Positions 25,404 to 34,212 of a stretch of DNA of 48,578 nucleotides are shown here, piece by piece. Made by a program: the position numbers and the translations under genes. The stretch covers positions 1-48,578 of the forward strand of contig JAFGAO010000100.1 of NCBI GenBank assembly GCA_016933615.1, read 5' to 3'. The notes beneath the pieces are model-generated. The model made no database searches, had not been told where the DNA came from, and worked only from the letters and a program-made list of their open reading frames with translations. The DNA comes from Acidobacteriota bacterium (lineage in GTDB: Bacteria; Acidobacteriota; UBA6911). Position 1 is the stretch's first letter, and every line of letters begins with the position of its first letter.

Positions 25404-26393
25404 ATGGATCTGACTACAAGGTACCTGGGACTGAACCTTCGCACGCCGCTGGTTCCATCGGCTTCGCCGCTTTCAAACGAGGTGGAAGGCATCAAGCGCA
25501 TGGAAGACGCCGGCGCGTCCGCCGTGGTGCTGCATTCCCTGTTCGAGGAACAGGTGAAGAGCGAACTGCAGGAGGTGCAGGCGCGCCTGATGTACGGGTC
25601 CGATAGTTTCCCCGAAGCCCTGACCTATTTCCCGCAGCCGGCCGAATTCGTTACGGGCCCCGAGGAGTACCTGGACAAGATACGCAAGGCCAAGGAATCG
25701 GTCGCCATCCCGGTCATCGCCAGCCTCAACGGCAGCGCCCTGGGCGGATGGGTGGATTACGCCAGGAAAATAGAACAGGCGGGCGCCGACGCCCTGGAAC
25801 TCAACGTCTACTTCATTCCGACCGAAATGGACCGGAGTTCCGTCGAGGTCGAGCAGGAATATATCGATATCGTCAAAGCCGTCCAGTCCGAGGTGCGCAT
25901 CCCGATAGCCATGAAGCTGAGCCCTTTTTTCAGCAACATGTCCCACATGGCCCGGCGCCTGGACCAGGCGGGCGTCAACGGCCTGGTGCTTTTCAACCGG
26001 TTCTACCAGCCCGATATCGACCTGGAGTCCCTGGAGGTCCGGACCCGGGTCAACCTGAGCACGACCCAGGACATGCTGCTACCCATGCGCTGGATCGCCA
26101 TCCTTTACGGCCGCGTCAGGGCCAACCTGGCCGCGACGGGCGGGATCCACTCGGGCCTGGATGCCTTAAAGATATTGATGGCGGGCGCCGCCGCCGTAAT
26201 GCTCTGCTCCGTGCTGCTGAAGAACGGATTGCATTCGATCCGGCAGATTGAAACGGAGATGAGCGACTGGCTCGCCGAGCACGACTACCAGTCCGTTAAG
26301 CAGATGCAGGGGAGCATGAGCCAGAAGAGCTGCCCGGACCCGGCGGCTTTCGAACGGGCGCAGTATATGAAGACCATCATGTCGCACAAATAA
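25404..26393 (+). CDS. Dihydroorotate dehydrogenase-like flavoprotein
   Basis: A 329-residue FMN TIM-barrel protein of the dihydroorotate dehydrogenase-like group that is often found next to pyruvate:ferredoxin oxidoreductase. It opens MDLTTRYLGLNLRTPLVPSASPLS, has IPVIASLNGS (FMN contact), AMKLSPFF (flavin lysine), and ATGGIHSGLDALKILMAGAAAVMLCS (phosphate-binding C-terminus). In place of the class 1 N-x-S-C/S-P-N strand it reads LELNVYFIP, so the orotate site and active-site base differ from true PyrD. A role in pyrimidine synthesis is doubtful; the electron acceptor or substrate is unknown. GGGAGAG precedes the ATG at 25404, which is preferred over the in-frame TTG at 25389. Confidence 0.8.
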   Translation: MDLTTRYLGLNLRTPLVPSASPLSNEVEGIKRMEDAGASAVVLHSLFEEQVKSELQEVQARLMYGSDSFPEALTYFPQPAEFVTGPEEYLDKIRKAKESVAIPVIASLNGSALGGWVDYARKIEQAGADALELNVYFIPTEMDRSSVEVEQEYIDIVKAVQSEVRIPIAMKLSPFFSNMSHMARRLDQAGVNGLVLFNRFYQPDIDLESLEVRTRVNLSTTQDMLLPMRWIAILYGRVRANLAATGGIHSGLDALKILMAGAAAVMLCSVLLKNGLHSIRQIETEMSDWLAEHDYQSVKQMQGSMSQKSCPDPAAFERAQYMKTIMSHK

Positions 26394-26400
26394 AACTACC

Positions 26401-26436
26401 GTTGCAGGTTGGAACGTTTAACGTTTAATTTGCAAC
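26401..26436. other. Inverted repeat between convergent genes
   Basis: GTTGCA (26401-26406) pairs with TGCAAC (26431-26436) around an AT-rich loop holding AACGTTTAACGTT. It occupies nearly all of the gap between the dihydroorotate-dehydrogenase-like stop and the comEC stop. It could help terminate both genes but has no T run. Confidence 0.35.
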
Positions 26437-26437
26437 A

Positions 26438-29146
26438 TCATTCCAGGGTGCCCCCTTCGAGCACCCCGCCGACGTGGCTGCTTATCTCATAGGAAATTCC
26501 ATCCGTCGAGAAGGTGACGGCCCCCTCGTTCAGCGTTTGATGGACCCGGACGCCGCGCCGCTCGAGCCGCATCAGGACCTCGGGGGAGGGGTGGCCGAAG
26601 GGATTGTCGCGCCCCGCGGACACGACCGCCCACCGGGGGCGGACGGCATCCAGGAATGCCGATGAAGTGCCGGACCGGCTGCCGTGGTGGGCGACCTTCA
26701 ACAGAAGGCATTCGAGGTTCGCGGGGAGCGCCAGCAATTCCGATTCCCCGCGCTTTTCCAGGTCTCCGGTCAGAAGCGCGGTAAAATTTTTAAAGGTAAA
26801 ATGAAGGACCAGCGAATTGTCGTTCTCGGAGGGCTCCGCCGCGCCCGGCTGCGGGTGCAGAACGCGGACCGTGACGGGCCCGACCTTTTCTTCCATCCCC
26901 GCGTGGACGGGACGGGCCTGCGTCTTTCTTCGCCTAGCAACCTGAAGGATCCCCGAAAGGATCGGATCCATCCGGCTTGCCGGGTGATAGAGGCAAGCCA
27001 CCCTGAAGTTTCTGAGCAGCGCCGGGATTCCCCCCGCGTGGTCGATATCGGTGTGCGAAAGCAGGACGCGGTCCGGGTTCCCGGCCCATTGGTGCCAGAG
27101 ATAGCGGCTGACCACGGCCTCGCCCGTGTCGAAGCCGTCCCCGCCTGAAGGGTTGCGATGGAGCCTTCCGGCATCTAGAACCCAGAGGCGGCGGTTCGGG
27201 AAGCGGATGACGATGGAATCGCCTTCCCCCACATCCAGGAACGTGATCGAAAGGCGGGTATTGCCGCCGGAAGCCTTCGCCGTCTTCCCGGCCGTTATCG
27301 TTTGCAATGCCTTTTGGAACAATGCCTGAGGGGGCTTCAAGGCCCCGCATGCCGTGAAGCCGGTCAGCGCAAGAACGTAAACGCAGGGAATCCAGAACCG
27401 GTTCCATCTGAAAAACTTCCACAGCAACAGCAGCAGAATTCCGGCCAGGACCGCCGCGGCGGGAGGCGTCGGACAGCGCTGCCAGGCGCCAGCAATACCG
27501 TTGACATACCCCGACAGATCCAGAAGAAGGGAAGTCGCCGCCCCGGCAAACCGCACCAGGGCAGGCCCGCAGAAGGGCACCCCGGCGGCGGCGGCGGCCG
27601 ATATGCCCGATGCCAGCGAAAGGGAGGCAAGGGGAACGATCGCCGGGTTCGAAAGAGGCGCGATCCAGCTTATGCGGTTGAAATAGAACCCGACAAGGGG
27701 GGCGATCCAGATCTGCACCGCCGCCGAAAGCAGGATCATGCTGCCGGCGAAGATTCCCGAATACGCCGCCAGGCGCGCCAGGGGGCGCAGGATTGCAGCG
27801 CCGCCGAAAGGCAGGGCGTCGTCCGCCCACTCCGCGAAAAGTTCGAACCGGGTCCGCAGCTTTCTGCCCCATCTGTAACCGGGGGACGGCTCCAGGAAAA
27901 GGCGATCCGGATCTCCGGCATTTTTAAGGGGCAGCAGCGCTGGCATCAGCCAGCGGTCGATCGCCGGAACGGCGGTCAGGACGATCGCGGAAACGGAGAG
28001 AAAGGAGAGTTGAAAGCCGGCGTGGTAAAGCCAGCCGGGGTTCGCCGCCAGCAGGATCCATGCCGCGGAAAAAATAATGTTTGCGGCATCGGCCCGGCGC
28101 AGGATCAGCCGGCCGGCCAGGTACAGGAGGAACATCCACAGGCAGCGGGTGATGCCGGCCTGGAATCCGACCGTCCACGCGTACAGAAGGATAAGCCCGG
28201 CGGCGGACGCGTAACGGAGCCGGTACGGTATCCGCATGAATCGGGCCAGGACAAGCCAGGCTCCCGCAATCCAGGCAACGTGCAGCCCGGAAACCACCAG
28301 GATGTGAAAGCATCCCGCGTTCTGGAAAATTTCCCGGGTCCCGCCGTCCAGCGCCGACTGGTCCCCGACCAGCAGGCAGGCCAGAATCGCCGCCGCCTGC
28401 CCGTCCCCGCCGTCGCGTATCGGCTCCAGGCTGCCGCGAACCTTTTTACGAATGAAGTTTGCCAATATCGTCAGCGGATGGAAGGATTCCCGCGACAGGG
28501 ATTCGATCAGCCTCGAGGACTTGGTCCTGCCCGTCAGGAATATGCCGCGGCGGGCCAGCGTCGCAATCCTGTCGGCGGATCCCGGATTCTCAAAATTCCG
28601 GGGCGCCTTCCATACCGCCCATGCCCTCAAGTCAACGCCCGGGACCAGGGAGTCCTTCAGGCCGCTTCGGTCGGCGGGATCCGCGGGAACGATGCTGAGT
28701 ACGCCTTTGCCTTTCGCGGCAATCCATCGATTCTTTCTCCGGAAGCGCCGAATCTCGACTACGACTTCAATCTCTTCTCCGAAAATGGGGCCGCCTTCCT
28801 TAATGCGCCCCTCGAAAAGCACCGGTTGGTTGAGCGGAAAATCCTGCCGTGAAAGCAGGGTGCGCAAATCCTCGCCGCCGTATCCGTCGCGATGGGCCAG
28901 TGCCAGGAGCATTCCGCAGGAAAGAACCGCCGACTGGGCGAGGGTAAAGGTCAGAAGCGGTTTGGTTTTAAGGTAGGAAAGAAAGGCCGCCGCGATCAGC
29001 ATCGAAACCGCCGCGGCCAACCCGCCGAATGCATAGTGGCGGCAGAGAGGGGCAAGCCCGATACCGCATGCAAAGGAACCCGCTACCGCAACCATGGGCT
29101 TCTCTGAATGAAGTTGCAGCAGGGATGTCCCATCCGGTGCTTTCAT
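26438..29146 (-). CDS. comEC: ComEC/Rec2 DNA-uptake channel
   Basis: A 902-residue protein. In order: an N-terminal membrane and OB-like region (about 1-230), the Competence domain with GCFHILVVSGLHVAWIAG (about 283-300) and multiple helices, and a C-terminal metallo-beta-lactamase-like domain beginning LSITFLDVGEGDSIVIRFPN, with metal ligands HTDIDHAGG and VAHHGSRSG. ComEC forms the inner-membrane channel for single-stranded DNA in transformation, and its beta-lactamase domain is thought to degrade the non-transforming strand. All three regions are intact. No other com or pil gene is present here. The start at 29146 is the first ATG of the frame. Confidence 0.93.
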   Translation of the reverse strand: MKAPDGTSLLQLHSEKPMVAVAGSFACGIGLAPLCRHYAFGGLAAAVSMLIAAAFLSYLKTKPLLTFTLAQSAVLSCGMLLALAHRDGYGGEDLRTLLSRQDFPLNQPVLFEGRIKEGGPIFGEEIEVVVEIRRFRRKNRWIAAKGKGVLSIVPADPADRSGLKDSLVPGVDLRAWAVWKAPRNFENPGSADRIATLARRGIFLTGRTKSSRLIESLSRESFHPLTILANFIRKKVRGSLEPIRDGGDGQAAAILACLLVGDQSALDGGTREIFQNAGCFHILVVSGLHVAWIAGAWLVLARFMRIPYRLRYASAAGLILLYAWTVGFQAGITRCLWMFLLYLAGRLILRRADAANIIFSAAWILLAANPGWLYHAGFQLSFLSVSAIVLTAVPAIDRWLMPALLPLKNAGDPDRLFLEPSPGYRWGRKLRTRFELFAEWADDALPFGGAAILRPLARLAAYSGIFAGSMILLSAAVQIWIAPLVGFYFNRISWIAPLSNPAIVPLASLSLASGISAAAAAGVPFCGPALVRFAGAATSLLLDLSGYVNGIAGAWQRCPTPPAAAVLAGILLLLLWKFFRWNRFWIPCVYVLALTGFTACGALKPPQALFQKALQTITAGKTAKASGGNTRLSITFLDVGEGDSIVIRFPNRRLWVLDAGRLHRNPSGGDGFDTGEAVVSRYLWHQWAGNPDRVLLSHTDIDHAGGIPALLRNFRVACLYHPASRMDPILSGILQVARRRKTQARPVHAGMEEKVGPVTVRVLHPQPGAAEPSENDNSLVLHFTFKNFTALLTGDLEKRGESELLALPANLECLLLKVAHHGSRSGTSSAFLDAVRPRWAVVSAGRDNPFGHPSPEVLMRLERRGVRVHQTLNEGAVTFSTDGISYEISSHVGGVLEGGTLE

Positions 29147-29247
29147 GTTTCATATGTTTCAAATATCCATCCTGTATTTTTCAATTTTGCGATCGATGCC
29201 GAACCCGATTCCGGCCCCGATGGAAGTATCGGAAGGCAAGACAGGGA

Positions 29248-29274
29248 GCCCCGTTTTACGGGGCAAGGCAAAGC
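29248..29274. repeat. Intergenic hairpin repeat, family 3, second copy
   Basis: GCCCCGT (29248-29254) pairs with ACGGGGC (29258-29264). It runs into GGGGCAAGGCAAAGCC, which differs by one base from the stretch near 4870. It lies in the 165-bp gap between the methyltransferase stop and the comEC start. Confidence 0.45.
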
Positions 29275-29311
29275 CGCGCCCTGCAGGCATGCCCGATTTC
29301 AGCGGGAGGGA

Positions 29312-30553
29312 TCAGCGCCGGACCATGCGGACCACTGTTTCAAAATGGTACGTCTGCGGAAACATGTCCAGGCCCTCGATCCGGTCGATCCTGTACTCTT
29401 CGGGGGGGATCGAGGAGAGGTCGCGGCACAGTGTCTGCGGATCGCAGGAGACGTAAAGAATCGTTCCCGGCGCCATAGCCGCGATTTTCTTCATTATTCC
29501 AGTGCCTGCGCCCGAACGCGGCGGATCGAGCAGGACAAGATCGAATCCGTCCATGCCGTCCGGTCGACGGGATTCCAGCCAGCGCTCCACGTCCGCGGCA
29601 ACCGTGCGCACCGAGCCGGCGGCAGCCGTTTGAACGTTCCTGGAGCAGAGCCGGGATGCCTCGGGAGAATTTTCCACGGCTGTTACCGACTCAAAATGGG
29701 AGGCCAGGGGAAGGGAGAAAAGGCCGACTCCGGCGAAAAGGTCGGCTGCGGCGCCGCGGGGCGAATCATGGGCCAGTTCCCGGACAAGCCGGACCAGATC
29801 GGAAATCATGAAGTCGTTGGCCTGGAAAAACGCCGAAGCGGTGACCGAATACTGGAATCCCCCTACTTTTCGCACCAGGATGTCCTCCGCCGCTGCGGCT
29901 TTCCCTCCCCGGACGGCACGCGCGTTTCCCGGCCCTTGAGGGCTTCCGACGGGAGCCGCAATCCATTTGTCGTCCTCGCAGGAGCACGCGATGTCTATTT
30001 CGCGCATGCCCGGATCGATGTTCGAACCGGTATGGATATCCCCGAGCGAAGCGAGCGCCCGGTTCAGCGGGGGGCGCAGCAGCGGGCAGGAACCGACGGC
30101 CTCGACGGCGTGGGATCCCGGGCGGAAAAATCCCGCATAACGCCGGGATCCCTCTCCGCGCAACTGCACGCGTGCCCGGGACCTGTAGCCCAAGGGCTTC
30201 GGGCATGCCTTCATGCCGATGGGGACATCGCGCGCCTGCGGGAAGCGGTGGCGGCAGGCATCGCCCAGGATCCGCAGCTTGGCCTCCGCCTGGAGCGCGT
30301 ATTGCAGGTGCTGCCACTGGCACCCGCCGCATCTTCCGAAGTGCGGGCAGACCGGGTCGACCCGTCCGGGGCCTGCGGCCAGGATCTCGACGATTTCCGC
30401 GCGGATGTAGCTTTTCTTTTCCTGGACGGAGCGGACCAGAAGCCGGTCTCCCGGAACGGAGTAGGGTACAAAAACCACTTTCCCCCTGCAGCGTCCCAGT
30501 CCGGATCCGCCGTAAACCAGCTTTTCAATTTCAGTTTCGAAAGAAGAAGACAA
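29312..30553 (-). CDS. RlmD/TrmA-type RNA (uracil-5) methyltransferase
   Basis: A 413-residue SAM-dependent m5U methyltransferase. The N-terminal TRAM-like part (residues 1-60) contains GGSGLGR and YSVPGDRLLV. An iron-sulfur cluster motif follows, C69-x5-C75-x2-C78, with a fourth cysteine at GSCPLL. The Rossmann core has DLFAGVGLFSLPLA, the motif LDPPRSGAG, and the catalytic VSCDPQTLCRDL. RlmD (23S U1939) and RlmC share this form; the exact target uracil is not determined. No ATG exists at the domain edge, so a TTG start at 30553 is required, and no good ribosome binding site precedes it. Confidence 0.85.
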   Translation of the reverse strand: MSSSFETEIEKLVYGGSGLGRCRGKVVFVPYSVPGDRLLVRSVQEKKSYIRAEIVEILAAGPGRVDPVCPHFGRCGGCQWQHLQYALQAEAKLRILGDACRHRFPQARDVPIGMKACPKPLGYRSRARVQLRGEGSRRYAGFFRPGSHAVEAVGSCPLLRPPLNRALASLGDIHTGSNIDPGMREIDIACSCEDDKWIAAPVGSPQGPGNARAVRGGKAAAAEDILVRKVGGFQYSVTASAFFQANDFMISDLVRLVRELAHDSPRGAAADLFAGVGLFSLPLASHFESVTAVENSPEASRLCSRNVQTAAAGSVRTVAADVERWLESRRPDGMDGFDLVLLDPPRSGAGTGIMKKIAAMAPGTILYVSCDPQTLCRDLSSIPPEEYRIDRIEGLDMFPQTYHFETVVRMVRR

Positions 30554-30582
30554 TGGATTCGACTTGAAAAAAAATGAAGATT

Positions 30583-30628
30583 AAGGGCTCGCGCAAAAAT
30601 AAGTTTCCATTTTGGCGCAAATCCTAAG
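30583..30628. repeat. Palindromic intergenic repeat, family 2, copy 2
   Basis: Arms AGGGCTCGCGC and GCGCAAATCCT around an AT core. It lies 8 bp past the stop of the downstream-strand hypothetical gene (30637) and ahead of the methyltransferase start. It is less symmetric than the copies at 20842 and 35641. Confidence 0.7.
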
Positions 30629-30636
30629 GATTTCGA

Positions 30637-31371
30637 CTACAGCCGGAAAAGGCTGAACTCCCGGATTTGAAACTCCCGGTGTATCCTGCTGCGCATGAAA
30701 GTATCGTATATTTTCCCGTACAGTTCTTTCGGCAGCTTTTTTCGATACACCTTAAGCTCCGTTTTCGCCTCCTTCTCCCATTCGGCCGCCTGTGCGGCCG
30801 GGACGGCGGAGCGGAGCGCCTCGACCAGGATCCCGTCCGCGATGCCGAGGTCCCGTTCGAGAGCCTCCAGGTCGGCCCGTGCGCAGGTTTCAAGCGCCTG
30901 CAGTTCTTCCTCCAGCCTCTCCCTGGTGCGTTCGAGGCCCTCGATCGCGAAACCGCTCAAATCCCGTTTCGCGGACACGGCTGTTATTTCATCGATTATT
31001 GCGGACAGATATTCGACAGCTTCCGATATTTCATCTTCATTCCTTGAATCGGGCGAGGCCTCTTTATCACCGGATCCGGCCCGGGAGACGGTGTGTGTTT
31101 CGCCTACCCGGGATTCCCGGTGCCGGGCGAACTCCTCCATCACGCTGTCGTGGCAGTAGCAGAGGCTGTTTATTTTCGCGCTGCCGCGCCGCTGGCGGGA
31201 GAAGAAGCCGTCCATGGCGATATCGATTCCGCGGATCGCCACCTGCAGGGGCACTCCGGCGTCCCGCCAGGCGGCCATCAGGCCCCAGTCCATCGGCGAG
31301 ACAAGCAGATGCTTGCCGCGTCTCTTCACAAAATGTTCTTCGATCTCGGTGAAGTAGTTGTAGTAATTCAT
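30637..31371 (-). CDS. Conserved hypothetical protein
   Basis: A 244-residue soluble protein. It opens MNYYNYFTEIEEHFVKRRGK, followed by SPMDWGLMAAWRDAGVPLQVAIRGIDIAMDGF, a conserved block that I know only from unannotated proteins. Residues 85-115 are a low-complexity acidic linker. Residues 120-210 form a long helical, coiled-coil-like stretch rich in Glu and Arg. No catalytic motif, signal peptide or membrane segment is visible. It lies on the minus strand between purH and the methyltransferase gene, separated from purH by a REP-like repeat. Function unknown. Confidence 0.7.
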   Translation of the reverse strand: MNYYNYFTEIEEHFVKRRGKHLLVSPMDWGLMAAWRDAGVPLQVAIRGIDIAMDGFFSRQRRGSAKINSLCYCHDSVMEEFARHRESRVGETHTVSRAGSGDKEASPDSRNEDEISEAVEYLSAIIDEITAVSAKRDLSGFAIEGLERTRERLEEELQALETCARADLEALERDLGIADGILVEALRSAVPAAQAAEWEKEAKTELKVYRKKLPKELYGKIYDTFMRSRIHREFQIREFSLFRL

Positions 31372-31403
31372 CGGATAGCGGCATGCCCTCCGTATTGTTC
31401 GGA

Positions 31404-31424
31404 GGGCGAACGCGAGGTTCGCCC
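31404..31424. repeat. REP-like palindrome, family 1, copy 3
   Basis: Arms GGGCGAAC and GTTCGCCC around the loop GCGAG (two base changes relative to the other copies, both in the loop). It is 15 bp past the purH stop codon and in the same orientation as the others. Confidence 0.85.
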
Positions 31425-31439
31425 CTGCCTGCCGACTGA

Positions 31440-33005
31440 TTAGTGCTTGAAATGCCGGATGCCGGTAAAGACCATGGCCATGTCCTTTTCATCGGCCGCA
31501 TCGATGACCTCGGCATCCCGCATGGATCCCCCGGGCTGGATGACCGCCCGAATCCCGTATTCGGCCGCGGCCAGAAGTCCGTCGGCAAAGGGGAAGAAAG
31601 CGTCCGAGGCCATGACGGCGTCTTTCAGCGAAAGGGTTGCCTTAAGGGCGCCCCACTTGACGGCATCCACGCGGCTTGTCTGCCCGGCCCCTATCCCCAG
31701 CATGCGGGAGGCGTTTGTGAAGACGACGGCATTCGATTTCACATGCTTCACGACCCGCCATCCGAAAAGCAGCGCCTCCATTTCCCCGGGCGTCGGTTTC
31801 CTTCTTGTCACGATCTTCAGATCTTCGGGCCGGATAAAGTAAGTGTCCTTGTCCTGAACCAGGTATCCGCCGCTTATCTGGCGATGCTGGGCCGAAAGGG
31901 AAGCTTCGGGCGGAACCTTCAGAAGACGGATATTCTTTTTCTGTTGCAGGATTTCGAGCGCATCGGCCTTGAATTCCGGGGCGAGGACGACCTCGACGAA
32001 TGTTTTGTTGATTTCTTCGGCCGTTTCTGAATCGACGGGCCTGTTGAGAGCCACGACCGACCCGAAAGCGGAAACCGGATCGCAGTCGCGCGCCAGAATG
32101 TAGGCGGCTTCGAGAGTATCGGCTTGGGCGACGCCGCAGGGGTTTGTGTGCTTGATGACGGCGGCGGCGGGCTTGTCGAATTCAAGCACGAGATTCCAGG
32201 CGCCGTCGGAATCCAGCAGGTTGTTGTAACTGAGCTCTTTCCCGTGCAGAACCTGCGCCGCGGCGACTCCCGCGGCTCCTTCGTCTATCCGGCGGTACAG
32301 GGCCCCGCGCTGGTGCGGATTCTCGCCGTAGCGCAGGTCCCGGCACTTTTTCAGGATCAGGGGCTCCATTTCGGGAAGCCGGTCCGATTCCTTGCGCGCG
32401 CCTTCGGCCGACCATGCCCTTTCCGCGAAGTAGGAGGCTATGGCGGCGTCGTAGGAAGCCGTGGACGCGAACGCCTTCTGCGCGAGGATGAACCGGGTCG
32501 ATGCGCTCAGGGCGCCGTCGCGGGCCTTGAATTCCTCCAGAATCCATCCGTAGTCCGCGGGATCGGTGACAACCGCGACGGCGGCGTGGTTCTTCGCCCC
32601 GGATCGGATCATGCCGGGCCCGCCGATGTCGATCTGCTCGATCACGTCGGAATAGGCGGCTCCCGGCCTTGCGGCGGTTTCCCGGAACGGGTAGAGGTTC
32701 ACGACCACCATGTCGATCGGCCGGATATTCCGTTCCTTCATCTGGTTTTGATGCGAGGGCTTGTCCCTCCTGGCGAGCAGGCCGCCGTGAACGGCCGGGT
32801 GCAGGGTCTTGACCCTCCCGTCCAGAATCTCCGGGAACCCGGTATAGTCCGAAACGTCGACCGCCGGAATATTGTACTCCCGCAGAAAAAGCGCCGTGCC
32901 TCCGGTCGAGATCAACTCCACGTCCAGGGCGTGGAGTGCGCGGGCGAATTCCGCGAGACCTGTTTTGTCGGATACGCTTATCAATGCTCGATGAATTCGA
33001 ACCAT
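31440..33005 (-). CDS. purH: PurH bifunctional AICAR formyltransferase / IMP cyclohydrolase
   Basis: A 521-residue enzyme for the last two steps of purine synthesis. The N-terminal IMP cyclohydrolase part starts MVRIHRALISVSDKTGL and includes STGGTALFLRE and RVKTLHPAVHGGLLARRD. The C-terminal transformylase contains LRYGENPHQ, VIKHTNPCGVA and FPFADGLLAAAEYGIRAVIQPGGSMRD, all catalytic or substrate-binding blocks. GGAGGAG lies six bases before the ATG at 33005, and the homology starts there; the open frame upstream to 33170 is not coding. It is divergent from the cold-shock gene, with overlapping promoters. Confidence 0.95.
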   Translation of the reverse strand: MVRIHRALISVSDKTGLAEFARALHALDVELISTGGTALFLREYNIPAVDVSDYTGFPEILDGRVKTLHPAVHGGLLARRDKPSHQNQMKERNIRPIDMVVVNLYPFRETAARPGAAYSDVIEQIDIGGPGMIRSGAKNHAAVAVVTDPADYGWILEEFKARDGALSASTRFILAQKAFASTASYDAAIASYFAERAWSAEGARKESDRLPEMEPLILKKCRDLRYGENPHQRGALYRRIDEGAAGVAAAQVLHGKELSYNNLLDSDGAWNLVLEFDKPAAAVIKHTNPCGVAQADTLEAAYILARDCDPVSAFGSVVALNRPVDSETAEEINKTFVEVVLAPEFKADALEILQQKKNIRLLKVPPEASLSAQHRQISGGYLVQDKDTYFIRPEDLKIVTRRKPTPGEMEALLFGWRVVKHVKSNAVVFTNASRMLGIGAGQTSRVDAVKWGALKATLSLKDAVMASDAFFPFADGLLAAAEYGIRAVIQPGGSMRDAEVIDAADEKDMAMVFTGIRHFKH

Positions 33006-33011
33006 ATACAA

Positions 33012-33018
33012 CTCCTCC
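33012..33018 (-). promoter_or_regulatory. purH ribosome binding site
   Basis: GGAGGAG on the minus strand, six bases from the ATG at 33005; it decides the start. Confidence 0.85.
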
Positions 33019-33186
33019 ATGGAGAAACGTTTTAAAAGCACGGGCGCCGTCGGCGGATGAAATATTACCTTATCAGGAATCACCGGTCCATGCGACGGGA
33101 TTCTGTGCGGATATCCGGACCGCCTTCGGATCCTCAAGACCCGTGCGCCGCTTTCCCCGCGCGGGCGCATGGGCGCATTCCATTTG

Positions 33187-33238
33187 CATATATCGTATAC
33201 ATTTTATCCTTGACAATGCCGAACGCGCTCGTTTAGGC
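33187..33238. promoter_or_regulatory. Divergent overlapping promoters of purH and the cold-shock gene
   Basis: On the plus strand, TTGACA at 33210-33215 with a poor -10 (TTAGGC or TTTAGG) about 17 bp on, directed to the cold-shock gene. On the minus strand, TTGTCA (complement of 33211-33216) and TATATG (complement of 33187-33192) with 18-bp spacing, directed to purH. The two -35 boxes overlap, so use of one would exclude the other. The surrounding DNA is locally AT-rich. Confidence 0.5.
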
Positions 33239-33239
33239 T

Positions 33240-33353
33240 CTTGAAAAATCTCTAGTATTTTGAACGTAGTAAATTGTTTGCGCGGACTCCTATCCGGCGC
33301 AGCCGGTTCGCCGTCGGCGCGATGGGGATGTTCAGGATTCTAAAGGACGGTTC
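33240..33353 (+). promoter_or_regulatory. Long 5' leader of the cold-shock gene
   Basis: If transcription starts just after the promoter near 33240, the leader is about 110 bases. It runs from an AT-rich half into a GC-rich half able to fold (GGCGCAGCCGGTTCGCC), ending in AAGGA before the ATG. Long structured leaders are characteristic of cspA-type mRNAs, where they act as cold-responsive elements. The 33006-33186 stretch on the other side holds the roughly 175-base purH leader, in which I see no known riboswitch. Confidence 0.4.
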
Positions 33354-33584
33354 ATGAGTAGAATTACGGGAACGGTAAAGTGGTTCAACAACACAAAAGG
33401 ATACGGATTCATTTCCCAACCGACGGGGGCGGATGTCTTCGTGCACTATAGCTCGATCCAGGAGAAAGGCTATAGGACTCTTCGCGAGGGGGAACAGGTT
33501 GAATTCGACGTCAAGTTGGGGCCGCGCGGCCCCCAGGCCGAACATGTGACCCGGCTCGAGTCGCAGCCCCAAACTGCAGTTTAA
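33354..33584 (+). CDS. csp: CspA-family cold-shock protein
   Basis: A 76-residue single OB-fold cold-shock domain protein that binds single-stranded nucleic acid and melts RNA structure. RNP1 is KGYGFI (residues 15-20) and RNP2 is VFVH (28-31), with the W10-F11 pair conserved. AAGGA lies seven bases before the ATG. Its TAA overlaps the TAA of the convergent MXAN_5187-like gene in TTAA (33581-33584). Confidence 0.95.
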   Translation: MSRITGTVKWFNNTKGYGFISQPTGADVFVHYSSIQEKGYRTLREGEQVEFDVKLGPRGPQAEHVTRLESQPQTAV

Positions 33585-34162
33585 GGATTTTCTGCGGCGG
33601 CCGTAAAGCGGACGGCCCCTTCCTCCACTGCAACAATATAGGCAACGCCGGCGCATCCGTGCTTGTTGCGGATGGCATGCGTCTGCGCTGCTATGCGTTT
33701 TGCAAATTGCAAAAACGGCACCGGCGTCTCCTTGGCATGCGTCTCTTTATTGAAGCGCGTGAGCGCGTCGTACAGATTCCTTATTTTATCCTCTTCCGCG
33801 GTCGGATCGGTTATGCGGATCCGAAAGGGTTGCGGGGGTCGCCGGCCGCCGGAAGGCGAACCGGTCCGGGGAGCGGCACTTTCTCTCCTGGGTTCCCCCC
33901 CCCGCCCCCGTTCCCGCTCCTGCATCATGCGGCGCCAAAGGCTTCGATAGGTATAGTAGCGCGTCAGCAGTGTGGTGTATCGGAACCGTTGCGCCTGTGT
34001 CATGTCGCTCCGTTCCGAAAGCTGTTTTGCCAGCCGCTCCAGCCGGATCCTCAGGTCCTCCGGTGGCGTCTTGCGGTTTCCGTTAAAAAACACATGGTAC
34101 TCTATTTTGAGGCGACGAATCCCCTCGTCCATGTTTTTCAGTTCCTCTTCCAGGCCAACCAT
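33581..34162 (-). CDS. MXAN_5187 C-terminal domain-like protein
   Basis: A 193-residue soluble protein. The N-terminal half ([33 protein letters not shown] ... [20 protein letters not shown]) matches the MXAN_5187 C-terminal domain known from Myxococcota and Acidobacteriota. A basic, low-complexity linker follows (about 80-115). The C-terminal part, [38 protein letters not shown] ... [17 protein letters not shown], is the second half of the same family. Its molecular role is unknown. It is convergent with the cold-shock gene and divergent from selA. Confidence 0.75.
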   Translation of the reverse strand: MVGLEEELKNMDEGIRRLKIEYHVFFNGNRKTPPEDLRIRLERLAKQLSERSDMTQAQRFRYTTLLTRYYTYRSLWRRMMQERERGRGGEPRRESAAPRTGSPSGGRRPPQPFRIRITDPTAEEDKIRNLYDALTRFNKETHAKETPVPFLQFAKRIAAQTHAIRNKHGCAGVAYIVAVEEGAVRFTAAAENP

Positions 34163-34212
34163 TTTTCAATCGCCGATTGACAGCATTCCAGCCGCTGTGC
34201 TGAAATGCAAAA

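Noticed and set aside
27302-28852. Long plus-strand open frame across comEC
   Set aside because: Antisense to the well-conserved competence domain; low-complexity translation.
33006-33186. Possible purine riboswitch in the purH leader
   Set aside because: The conserved purine-riboswitch core bases were not found; leader length alone is not evidence.
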